The notes beneath the pieces were generated by a model. That model ran no database searches. It was given only the letters and a program-made list of their open reading frames with translations, and was not told where the DNA came from. 32,822 nt of DNA, taken from Dysgonamonadaceae bacterium. GTDB lineage: Bacteria > Bacteroidota > Bacteroidia > Bacteroidales > Azobacteroidaceae. Position numbers and translations under genes: made by a program. Positions within the stretch are counted from its first letter, which is position 1; every line of letters begins with the position of its first letter. The stretch is from positions 1 to 32,822 of the forward strand of contig JAISUN010000026.1 of the NCBI GenBank assembly GCA_031272085.1, given 5' to 3'. Of the stretch, positions 15,992 to 22,633 are shown one piece after another.

Positions 15992-18598
15992 TTAATTACT
16001 TGGGTCGTTGTCCACATTATAATTATATGATTCGTCGGTTGCAAATTCGTAGGCCTGGCGGACAGCCCATGCGAAGACGTTTCCGTACAGCATGGTATTT
16101 CCATACTGGCTGTTAAAATCAATTGTGCCTATATGGGTTGTATTATTGACTATAACCTGGTTGGCGTCGCCATCCGTCCATCCCGAATCGCCAAGATATA
16201 CAAAGCCGAGCGTTTTGTGTCGCATTACGGCTATATGGCCTCTGTACCAGACAGTTGTTTCGGTGTCGGGACAGGTTGCGATTATTACCGAATTGTCTTT
16301 GTAATATTGCGGCAAGTTTTCGGTTCTTATCCAGTTGGCATTATTATAGTCGATTTGCAACTTTTTGCCGGCCACGTCGCCGAAACTTCCGTAAGCCCCG
16401 GAACCCTTAATAAGAGGTTCGTCGGCAATATCGAGTACCACGGCTTCGTCATGGTCGACTACGTTTCCGGTGAAACTTGCATTGCTCGATTGAGTTATAT
16501 CTGCAGTTGTGTTCAATGCGTCGCTTCCCGTCGCCTGCCATATATAATTCATCATTTTTACAACGCTCGACAAATTGTATTCGGCGCCGCAAATCAACAC
16601 TCCGCGTTTGTGCAGGACAAAGTCGGCCAATACTTCCGCCATTCCGTTAGTTGCAAAGTAATTAACGTCCCAGTCGTAGGCTAAAACAATGATGTCGATA
16701 TGATTTGTATTTATGACATTTGCAAGGCCTTCCCAAGTATTGACTTGACTGTAATCTGTGTAATGAATGATATTAGGCGACATATAAGCGCCTTCGGCTT
16801 TGGGCGCCATTTTCACTATTCCTTCGGGGCCGAAATAGTCAGGATTGCGAATCCATTGCGTCATTTCGTTATCAGCGACAGGCGTTTGAAACGAACCATA
16901 CAGTCCGCGTGAAGCCCTGTTTGGCGTAAGCGAGAGGATATTAAGCGTAGAGTAAACATAATCCACGATAAAATGAACCTGGCTGCCGTCGCTGTTTGTG
17001 CAATAGTAATCCACCTTGCCGACGGGGCCGTTTTCGGGACTTGTATCCATATCGCGGAAGAGGGTAATCACTCCCGGGCCGACGTCAAGATGGCCGTAAC
17101 CGCTGTAAGTTATGCCGTTTCCGCTTGCCGTCAGGTGGTAATTGCCGGCTATGCTTGTCGTTACGTTTATCTGCATCAAATCTACCTTTTTGTTACGGGC
17201 GGTAATCGGGCTTATGTGCCAAGCCGAATCCGGCACGTTTCCGGCAATCGTGAAAGTTGCAATCGGCTCTACAACTTTTACCGTTTCGGTGCAGTAATGC
17301 GGCATCAGCCCGCCCAGACTGCTTTCAAATGCTATGGGAATATTGTTACCGATTTCGTTTGGGGCTTGCAGCGCGTCTATCGGATACAGGGTTACCGTCC
17401 GGTCGCCGAGCGCAAGGAATTGCGAGCCGCTCCTGAAAGTTACTCCCGCAAAGGTTGCCGTAACGTTGGTTGTTCCCGCGTAGGTAACATTTATCGGAAT
17501 CGTGATTGAAGCCGCTGTCGGGATGACCACGTCTTTTTTCAGATTGCTGAAATGCGAGGAATATTCAATCTGGCCGCATTTCATCGTGAACTGAACTCCG
17601 GCCAACTCCACCACGAAAGGATAGTTCGACTGATTGACGGCGTTGAGCGTGGACATCACAAAGTTGTCCCGGCCGGTTCCGTATTGCAGCGCGACGCCCG
17701 TAACCGGAACGATGACCTTTACCAACTGCGGGAAAATGCCGTTTTCGTTGAATCCCGAAGCCTCCTCGATTTTTCCGTAGCCCGAAAACTGGTACCCGTT
17801 TACCGGGGGGGTATTGAGTTTCCACTCGCCCGGAACATAAACCGACAGCGTAACTGTGGCGTAGTATTTCATCGGGTCGTCGAGCGGAACCGTTATCGGA
17901 AAAGGTTGCGGCACCGGCTGCACGCCTACGATGGTATAGTCGGGAGTAGCCGGATTGACGACGACAACCGGAACGCAAGTCTGCTCCATGCCGTTGAAAG
18001 TGATGACGAGCGTGTCGTTTCCGGCCAGAACGGGCTGGCCGGATACGCTCACATTAACGACATATTCGCGGTTTTCGTCATAGAAATTGCCGCTTGTCGA
18101 GAAAAAATAGCCGTTTCCGTTTTTCGTAACAGCCGTAATTTCGTAGTCGCCCTTGCTCGTTACCCAGATTGGAACGCTGATGTAATGTCCCGATGTGAGC
18201 GGGTTTCCGGCTATGTACATTCCGTGAACTTTTACCTCCGAGCAGTTGCGGATTTCGCCGTCCGCCCGTCCGGGGCCTCCGCAGAGGCTCCAAAACGCAG
18301 TATCCTGCCAGACCATCATACAGTTGATGTCGGTATTGAAAATCGACAGGCCTTTTGCAAGTTCAGCATAGTTCAGCGAATCGGAAACCGGCGAATTGAG
18401 AATAAGATTTTTCAGGTAATCAATTCCTGTCTGATTCATTCTCGGAAGCGTCATTCCGCGGTATTTTTCCTGCGACTGGATGAGTTCGAGCGCCGAAAAA
18501 TTCATCGGAATAGAATCCTTGCTGCCTATCAATATCTGCGCCGACAGATGGTTGGCCGCAAACAGCAGACTGATTATAAAAATTAGTAACTTCTTCAT
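15992..18598 (-). CDS. Large secreted multidomain protein, type A, cassette 1
   Basis: An 868-aa secreted protein. The ATG at 18598 is chosen over an upstream TTG (18604) because it begins a clean signal peptide (residues 1-20, ending HLSAQ) and sits 2 bases after the stop of the type B gene. Visible order: an N-terminal module to about residue 110 (NFSALELI, YRGMTLPRMN, AKGLSIFNTD, WQDTAFWSLCGGP); several beta-sandwich-like repeats with G-[DEHW]-[YW]-x-[LI] and NGxxFS(G/T)xG strands to about 545; and a C-terminal alpha/beta part (LNILSLTPN, IDIIVLAYDWDVN, FVLHKRGVLICGAEY) resembling glutamine-amidotransferase-like or ThuA-like Rossmann folds. Two motifs conserved in its three paralogues are altered here. 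A C7 run (17805-17811) lies in the second repeat. There is no lipobox and no clear type 9 sorting domain. Function unknown. Confidence 0.85.
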   Translation of the reverse strand: MKKLLIFIISLLFAANHLSAQILIGSKDSIPMNFSALELIQSQEKYRGMTLPRMNQTGIDYLKNLILNSPVSDSLNYAELAKGLSIFNTDINCMMVWQDTAFWSLCGGPGRADGEIRNCSEVKVHGMYIAGNPLTSGHYISVPIWVTSKGDYEITAVTKNGNGYFFSTSGNFYDENREYVVNVSVSGQPVLAGNDTLVITFNGMEQTCVPVVVVNPATPDYTIVGVQPVPQPFPITVPLDDPMKYYATVTLSVYVPGEWKLNTPPVNGYQFSGYGKIEEASGFNENGIFPQLVKVIVPVTGVALQYGTGRDNFVMSTLNAVNQSNYPFVVELAGVQFTMKCGQIEYSSHFSNLKKDVVIPTAASITIPINVTYAGTTNVTATFAGVTFRSGSQFLALGDRTVTLYPIDALQAPNEIGNNIPIAFESSLGGLMPHYCTETVKVVEPIATFTIAGNVPDSAWHISPITARNKKVDLMQINVTTSIAGNYHLTASGNGITYSGYGHLDVGPGVITLFRDMDTSPENGPVGKVDYYCTNSDGSQVHFIVDYVYSTLNILSLTPNRASRGLYGSFQTPVADNEMTQWIRNPDYFGPEGIVKMAPKAEGAYMSPNIIHYTDYSQVNTWEGLANVINTNHIDIIVLAYDWDVNYFATNGMAEVLADFVLHKRGVLICGAEYNLSSVVKMMNYIWQATGSDALNTTADITQSSNASFTGNVVDHDEAVVLDIADEPLIKGSGAYGSFGDVAGKKLQIDYNNANWIRTENLPQYYKDNSVIIATCPDTETTVWYRGHIAVMRHKTLGFVYLGDSGWTDGDANQVIVNNTTHIGTIDFNSQYGNTMLYGNVFAWAVRQAYEFATDESYNYNVDNDPSN

Positions 18599-18600
18599 AA

Positions 18601-21126
18601 TCAATGTACTTGATAGTTTGTTATAACATTCTTGGCTGCATAATCAATAGCCCAGGCCATAACATTGGCGTAAAGAATGGCATTTTGAACCGGACCGGCA
18701 GAACGGCTCGATTCATCCAAATAAGTCGGCATCTGCAAGGGAACTCCGCCTACGCTGTAAGCCGGATATGCCCAGTTGTACGCGGTTTCCCTTCCGTTAG
18801 CCCAAGCCCAGTCGCCGCAATAAAATACCGCGCCTTTGCTCGAAATCTCGTGTTTGAACATAAATGTATAGTCCTGAATGGATGACGAATAGCCTGTGAG
18901 GTCGGCAATTTTCACTGCGCCTGACGGCAGAGCGTTTATGATTCTCGTTCCGTTGCCGCAGTCGTCGGCCACATACTGAACCGTTCCGAACGGGCCTTTG
19001 CAAATCGTATCCTGCAAACCTTCCGCCGTAACTGCGAACCGGTGCTGGCTGTCGCGGTAAGGCGCGCTCCAGTTTCCGCCGTAAATAGCCTTCATCATCT
19101 TTTCGGTATATAAGGCGGTCTGGTTTGCGAAAATCAAAACTCCGTGTTTATTGTTCACAAAGTCGGCTACTATGGAAGCAGTGTTTTCCGTATTCGTATC
19201 GCCGCAATAGAAAACAATATCTATATTGTTGTTGTTGATGTAGGCTCTCATTTCGTCTGCCGTGGGCGCTACGTTGCCTCCGTTGATGATTTTTATGGAA
19301 TTAACTCCGCAAGTTCCCGAAGGCCCGAAGTTTTCTTTATTGTGCAAAATTGTTGAAGCAGAGGTAGTTCCTGCCACAAGCGGGCGGTCCATATCGCGGA
19401 TTCCAAGGCTCAAAATGTTGATTGTTCGGTAAGCAAAATTGATTGTAAATGTGAGAGAGCCGTCGGTTCCGGGGGTATTGTTCACGCCGTCGCCGTTTTT
19501 ATCGTACCAGAGCGTGAAAGTTTTATGCCCGTTGTTGATGGTTGTTCCGTCTTCTGTGGGCAGCAGGGTTATAGCGTTGCTGCCCGCATTTACCGTTCCC
19601 GATGCGGAATACGTAACTCCGTTGAAGTTGGTCGAAAGGCTGTAATGCCCCGCCTGCGAAGCCGATGCGCTCAAAATAACAGAGCAGGGCGTCGTAGTGT
19701 TGTTATAGGGGTCAACAAGGTAAGTTCCGTTGTTGGTATATCCGGCAAGTACGATGGTCGAAAACTTGGCGGCCGATTCCGCTACATGAATGTTTTTCTG
19801 GCAATTTACGGTAATTCCGCCTTCCGTACTTTCAAACAGTATAGGCACGTTTCCGTTCTGGGCGGGGCTTTGGCCGGGCAAAACCGGCTTCAAAACGGCT
19901 ATGCCGTCGGTTTGCATATCCAGAGTGTCGGATTTGAACCTTACGCCGGCAAATGTCGCATAAAGAACGGTTTTTCCGCTCGAAATTACGTGATACGGCA
20001 CGTTGATAGCCGGCTCCGGGTTGGTCGGCAGCGGAACGTTCTGCGTCGGCGACAGGTTGCTGAACGTAATATCGGCGCAGTTGTTAAGTTCAAATCCCAC
20101 CGCCGCAAGTTTTACCGTGAACGGATAGGTAGAGTATGTGGCCGAACCGTCGTTTACCATCGTAAACTGGTCGAGGCCGCCGGCAGTGTAATTCAAGGCT
20201 TTTCCGCCGCTGACGACAGGCACTAAAACCTGCACCGTCTGCGGGAAAGAGCCTGCCGCATTGTAGCCCGAAGCCTGCTCAATCCGGCCGCTGCCCGAAA
20301 ACATATATCCGTTTACGGTTGAAGTGAATAACCGCCATTCGCCCGGACGGGTTACGGAAAGCGTTACTTCTGCATAGTATTTCGATGGGTCAGTTGCCGG
20401 AACGTTCATCTCGGCATTAACGGGGAAGGGTTGCGTATAAGCCTGAACAGCAATAATTCGGTAGTCGGGCGTGTTTGGCATAACTATGTTTGCCGGGCGG
20501 CAGGTCGTGTTGGTCTCGCCGTTGAACGTAATGTCCAAATAATCAGTTCGTTCGGTGGCGGGAGTTCCTGTCCCCGGAATATTTATTATAAAAGTTCCTG
20601 CATTTGGAAAAGTTCCCGACGACGAGAAAAAATAGCCGTTATCGGGGTTGGTTTTTACGGTTATTTCGTAAGTTCCGGGCGTTTCGACTACAATGGGGAT
20701 GCTGATGTAATTGCTTGAATTTAAGGCAACTCCACTGATATATACGCCGCGCAGCCTTACGTCGGAACAGTTGCCGACAGTTCCCTGCGCCGGACGCGGG
20801 TCGCCGCACACGCTCCAAAATTCGTTGGTTTCCCAAATCTGCGTGCAGCCTACGTCGGTGTTGAAGACCATCAGCCCGTTGGCGCGGTCTTTTTGTTCGA
20901 AAGCGGGGTGGTTAAGCGAATCTTTCAGGACTGAAACCTGGTAAGAATTCAGTTGAGGCAGCCTCAACCCGCGGTATTGCGACTGGTTAGTTATGAGTTC
21001 GAGTATCGAAAACGGCATTGGGGGAGTGTTTTCCCCGATTGTTACCTGCGCTTTTGCCGTAGTTGCTGAAAGCAGCACGCACAGGGACATAAAGATAAGT
21101 TTGTTTATTATATTTTTTTTATTCAT
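18601..21126 (-). CDS. Large secreted multidomain protein, type B, cassette 1
   Basis: An 841-aa secreted protein with signal peptide 1-26 (ending TTAKAQ). The N-terminal module (about 27-115) reads VTIGENTPPMPFSILELI, YRGLRLPQLN, ANGLMVFNTDVGC and EFWSVCGDPRPAQG. Four beta-sandwich-like units follow (each opening near GTYEITV, GEWRLFT, GKTVLYA and GHYSLST). From about residue 568 a Rossmann-like part begins: INILSLG, NIDIVFYCGD, FVNNKHGVLIFAN, GPFGTVQYVADDCGNG, VFYCGDWAWANG and NVMAWAIDYAA. It is strongly similar to the 865-aa protein of the other cassette and more distantly to the two type A proteins. No lipobox or recognised sorting signal is seen. It is followed after 2 bases by the type A gene. 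I do not recognise a described function; surface adhesion or glycan handling is only a guess. Confidence 0.85.
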   Translation of the reverse strand: MNKKNIINKLIFMSLCVLLSATTAKAQVTIGENTPPMPFSILELITNQSQYRGLRLPQLNSYQVSVLKDSLNHPAFEQKDRANGLMVFNTDVGCTQIWETNEFWSVCGDPRPAQGTVGNCSDVRLRGVYISGVALNSSNYISIPIVVETPGTYEITVKTNPDNGYFFSSSGTFPNAGTFIINIPGTGTPATERTDYLDITFNGETNTTCRPANIVMPNTPDYRIIAVQAYTQPFPVNAEMNVPATDPSKYYAEVTLSVTRPGEWRLFTSTVNGYMFSGSGRIEQASGYNAAGSFPQTVQVLVPVVSGGKALNYTAGGLDQFTMVNDGSATYSTYPFTVKLAAVGFELNNCADITFSNLSPTQNVPLPTNPEPAINVPYHVISSGKTVLYATFAGVRFKSDTLDMQTDGIAVLKPVLPGQSPAQNGNVPILFESTEGGITVNCQKNIHVAESAAKFSTIVLAGYTNNGTYLVDPYNNTTTPCSVILSASASQAGHYSLSTNFNGVTYSASGTVNAGSNAITLLPTEDGTTINNGHKTFTLWYDKNGDGVNNTPGTDGSLTFTINFAYRTINILSLGIRDMDRPLVAGTTSASTILHNKENFGPSGTCGVNSIKIINGGNVAPTADEMRAYINNNNIDIVFYCGDTNTENTASIVADFVNNKHGVLIFANQTALYTEKMMKAIYGGNWSAPYRDSQHRFAVTAEGLQDTICKGPFGTVQYVADDCGNGTRIINALPSGAVKIADLTGYSSSIQDYTFMFKHEISSKGAVFYCGDWAWANGRETAYNWAYPAYSVGGVPLQMPTYLDESSRSAGPVQNAILYANVMAWAIDYAAKNVITNYQVH

Positions 21127-21142
21127 TTGATTTTTTTTATTT

Positions 21143-21157
21143 TTAGTTAGTAAAAAA
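21143..21157 (-). promoter_or_regulatory. Conserved leader element before the type B gene, cassette 1
   Basis: Minus strand TTTTTTACTAACTAA, ending 16 bases before the start codon. The same 15 bases occur 14 bases before the type B start of the other cassette (28169-28183). Confidence 0.55.
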
Positions 21158-21196
21158 TTTAGGAATTAAAATATTCCAAAAAATGAGACAACAATA

Positions 21197-21217
21197 GCCC
21201 GAAGGGCTTCAAAGATA
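21197..21217 (-). promoter_or_regulatory. Possible internal promoter and leader hairpin before type B, cassette 1
   Basis: TATCTTTG (21210-21217, minus strand) matches the -7 consensus but has no TTG at a normal distance. It abuts a small hairpin, AGCCC-GAA-GGGCT. The equivalent place in the other cassette has a different hairpin (28233-28245) after a similar AAAATCAAG(A/G)ACTTCAA stretch. Confidence 0.4.
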
Positions 21218-21266
21218 GGATTTTGAAGTCCTTGATTTTTACAAGTATTATTGAAGCCTAATGAAA

Positions 21267-21803
21267 TCAGCCCTTGGGCGGAGGCCGCCGCGTATGCCGC
21301 TCGTAATAAGCAATCAGGATATTTTTTGAGGCCGAGAGGCGGGAAATCAGTTTGCTCAACGAATCGTCAAAGACTAACCCGCTGCTTTTGACGGCAGCGG
21401 GCGCTTTGAAGATATTGTTTGGACGGGCTGACATTGCACGGCTCTCTGTTTTGCCCACCGATTCTTGTCCCGTCCAAGGGATGGCAATAAATTTGTAATT
21501 GCCGTTTGTGCTTTTTGTATCAGATAATGAGGTATTTACTATTCTTATTTCATTATTGCCCGATGATTTTCTCGTTTTTTGATTTTTGTCGTTTTTATTG
21601 AACTCACATTTTTCAGGATTTATTTGTTTTACGCTTTCTGCTATGTAAATTTCTGTGCCTTCGACAATGGTTATGCGGTTATTGTCCGCAATAAGTATCT
21701 GTGCAGTAGTATTTTGTAGGAAGAATAGAATGAAAATGAGCAATATTTCCGTTCTTATGCCAAAAAAATTAATTATATGCCTTTTTGAAGGGCTGTTATT
21801 CAT
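21267..21803 (-). CDS. Small secreted protein with C-terminal TRRPPP segment, cassette 1
   Basis: A 178-aa protein with a hydrophobic signal sequence (about 16-34, ending NTTAQ). Mature start ILIADNNRITIVEGTEIYIAES is a beta-rich repeat-like segment seen at the start of many Bacteroidetes secreted proteins. The middle is low-complexity and charged. The last third is conserved with the 171-aa protein of the other cassette: FKAPAAVKSS, then FD-x2-L-x-KLIS, a run of serines, LI-x-YY-x-R and TRRPPP. It is the first gene of cassette 1, directly behind the operator-bearing promoter, with 140 bases before the type B gene. Function unknown; the shared tail may be a recognition or processing signal. 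Confidence 0.8.
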   Translation of the reverse strand: MNNSPSKRHIINFFGIRTEILLIFILFFLQNTTAQILIADNNRITIVEGTEIYIAESVKQINPEKCEFNKNDKNQKTRKSSGNNEIRIVNTSLSDTKSTNGNYKFIAIPWTGQESVGKTESRAMSARPNNIFKAPAAVKSSGLVFDDSLSKLISRLSASKNILIAYYERHTRRPPPKG

Positions 21804-21841
21804 AACAAGTTTAGAAAAATGAGTAATTTGTTTTAACGCTG

Positions 21842-21849
21842 CAAAATTA
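21842..21849 (-). promoter_or_regulatory. -7 box of cassette 1 (TAATTTTG)
   Basis: Minus-strand TAnnTTTG match 38 bases before the small secreted protein. No -33 TTG at normal spacing. The flanking sequence (TGACAATAAAAT before it, CAG after it) is shared with the cassette 2 promoter. Confidence 0.65.
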
Positions 21850-21880
21850 ACTCATTTTATTGTCATAATAATAAAAATAA

Positions 21881-21930
21881 GGTAAGTATTTGGTTAATTA
21901 TTACCAAAAAATGGTAAGTATTTGGTTAGT
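21881..21930. promoter_or_regulatory. Four-half-site operator of cassette 1
   Basis: Plus strand: GGTAAGTATTTGGTTAAT at 21881-21898 and GGTAAGTATTTGGTTAGT at 21913-21930. Each holds two GGTWAGT-like half-sites 11 bases apart, and the two double sites are 32 bases apart, as in cassette 2. The near edge is 31 bases from the -7 box, so a bound protein would sit at the -40 to -90 region, as an activator does. Confidence 0.75.
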
Positions 21931-21950
21931 TGTGGGCGATTTTTGGGGAT

Positions 21951-22028
21951 TTATTTAAAAATTTCTTGTTTCAGAAGTTCATAGACGTATGCTGCGCCTC
22001 TGCCCGTCGCAACGTCCGCGTAAAAAAA
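21951..22028 (-). pseudogene. Coding-like remnant after hicA
   Basis: In the same frame as hicA and directly after its TGA, 25 sense codons run to a TAA and read like a protein C-terminus (ADVATGRGAAYVYELLKQEI). There is no start codon. It may be the 3' end of a lost gene or chance. Family not recognised. Confidence 0.25.
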
Positions 22029-22223
22029 TCATACCGTTTGAGGCCGTGGAATATCAAGTTGTTTGCAGATAAGGTTGCACAAATCTGTGTCAATATCAGA
22101 ATGGCGGGGAATCAATGTCCGTTTTCCATTCAAGTGATTCATATATTTGTCGTGCTTTGCCCCGTGTTTGATAAATCCGCAACTGTTGGAGTTCAGATAC
22201 TGTATAAATTTTGTCCTTTTCAT
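22029..22223 (-). CDS. hicA: HicA-family mRNA interferase toxin
   Basis: A 64-aa protein of the HicA toxin family, small double-stranded-RNA-binding-fold enzymes that cleave mRNA and are neutralised by HicB. The ATG at 22223 (MKRTKFIQYLNSN) is chosen over the longer frame from 22343, because the added 40 residues would overlap hicB and do not look like HicA. The catalytic histidine lies in KHGAKHDKY, where most members have GSHxxY, so the usual serine is replaced by lysine. GKRTLIPRHSDIDTDLCNLICKQL matches the family's second half. It starts 4 bases after hicB. Confidence 0.8.
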   Translation of the reverse strand: MKRTKFIQYLNSNSCGFIKHGAKHDKYMNHLNGKRTLIPRHSDIDTDLCNLICKQLDIPRPQTV

Positions 22224-22227
22224 ACAG

Positions 22228-22437
22228 TCAGGCGAAAACGAGTTCTTCTTCCTCCACGATTGTACCTTGCGGCTGGTATGTTTCCCGCATATCTTCGAGA
22301 TACATTTCCAAGGCGTCGGCAATATTTTCTTTAAGTTCTGCAACTGTCAGGCCTTGTGTGAAAACGTCGGGCAACTCTTTCAGTTGTCCGATAAGGAAGC
22401 CGTCCTGTCCTTTTTTGATAACCAATGTATATCGCAT
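22228..22437 (-). CDS. hicB: HicB-family antitoxin
   Basis: A 69-aa antitoxin with the partial RNase H-like HicB fold: YTLVIKKGQDGFLIGQLKELPDVFTQGLTVAELKENI, followed by ADALEMYLEDM. It has only this domain; the C-terminal DNA-binding domain of longer HicB proteins is absent, so self-repression would need another mechanism. The order is hicB then hicA, the reverse of the best-known hicAB operons. The pair sits between two copies of a surface-protein cassette, on the same strand. Confidence 0.82.
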   Translation of the reverse strand: MRYTLVIKKGQDGFLIGQLKELPDVFTQGLTVAELKENIADALEMYLEDMRETYQPQGTIVEEEELVFA

Positions 22438-22454
22438 ATCGAAATAATTTTCTG

Positions 22455-22462
22455 CAAATGTA
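22455..22462 (-). promoter_or_regulatory. -7 box of hicBA (TACATTTG)
   Basis: Minus-strand TACATTTG 17 bases before hicB, with TTG at 22482-22484 (19-base spacer): a near-ideal Bacteroidetes promoter. The 15 bases from TACATTTG on (to GCAGAAA) also match the cassette 2 promoter. Confidence 0.75.
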
Positions 22463-22498
22463 TAAATTTATTTTGAAACGGCAAAATCATTATACAAA

Positions 22499-22533
22499 TT
22501 AAAAACAACAAAGCCGCGATTCACATCGCGGCT
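22499..22533 (-). terminator. Terminator after cassette 2
   Basis: Perfect 9-bp stem (AGCCGCGAT and ATCGCGGCT), 4-base loop at 22512-22533, followed on the minus strand by a T-rich run. It lies about 100 bases after the type A stop and separates cassette 2 from hicBA. Confidence 0.85.
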
Positions 22534-22633
22534 CTGCCTATTAACCAGTTATACTGTTAAAACAAACTAACTAAATTTTTTCAGTATCTACGGGTCTTGT
22601 TTTTGTTTTTATCTTTTTATTACATTCTTTTGG

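Noticed and set aside
17552..18586. Long plus-strand open frames antisense to the large secreted genes (for example 17552-18586, 19525-20226)
   Set aside because: Basic, low-complexity translations in the shadow of well-supported minus-strand genes with signal peptides and paralogues.
18599..18604. TTG start two codons before the type A gene ATG in cassette 1
   Set aside because: The ATG at 18598 gives a normal signal peptide; the TTG would overlap the previous gene and adds nothing.
22224..22343. Longer frame for hicA (104 aa)
   Set aside because: The added residues overlap hicB and are not HicA-like; the internal ATG gives a full-length HicA.
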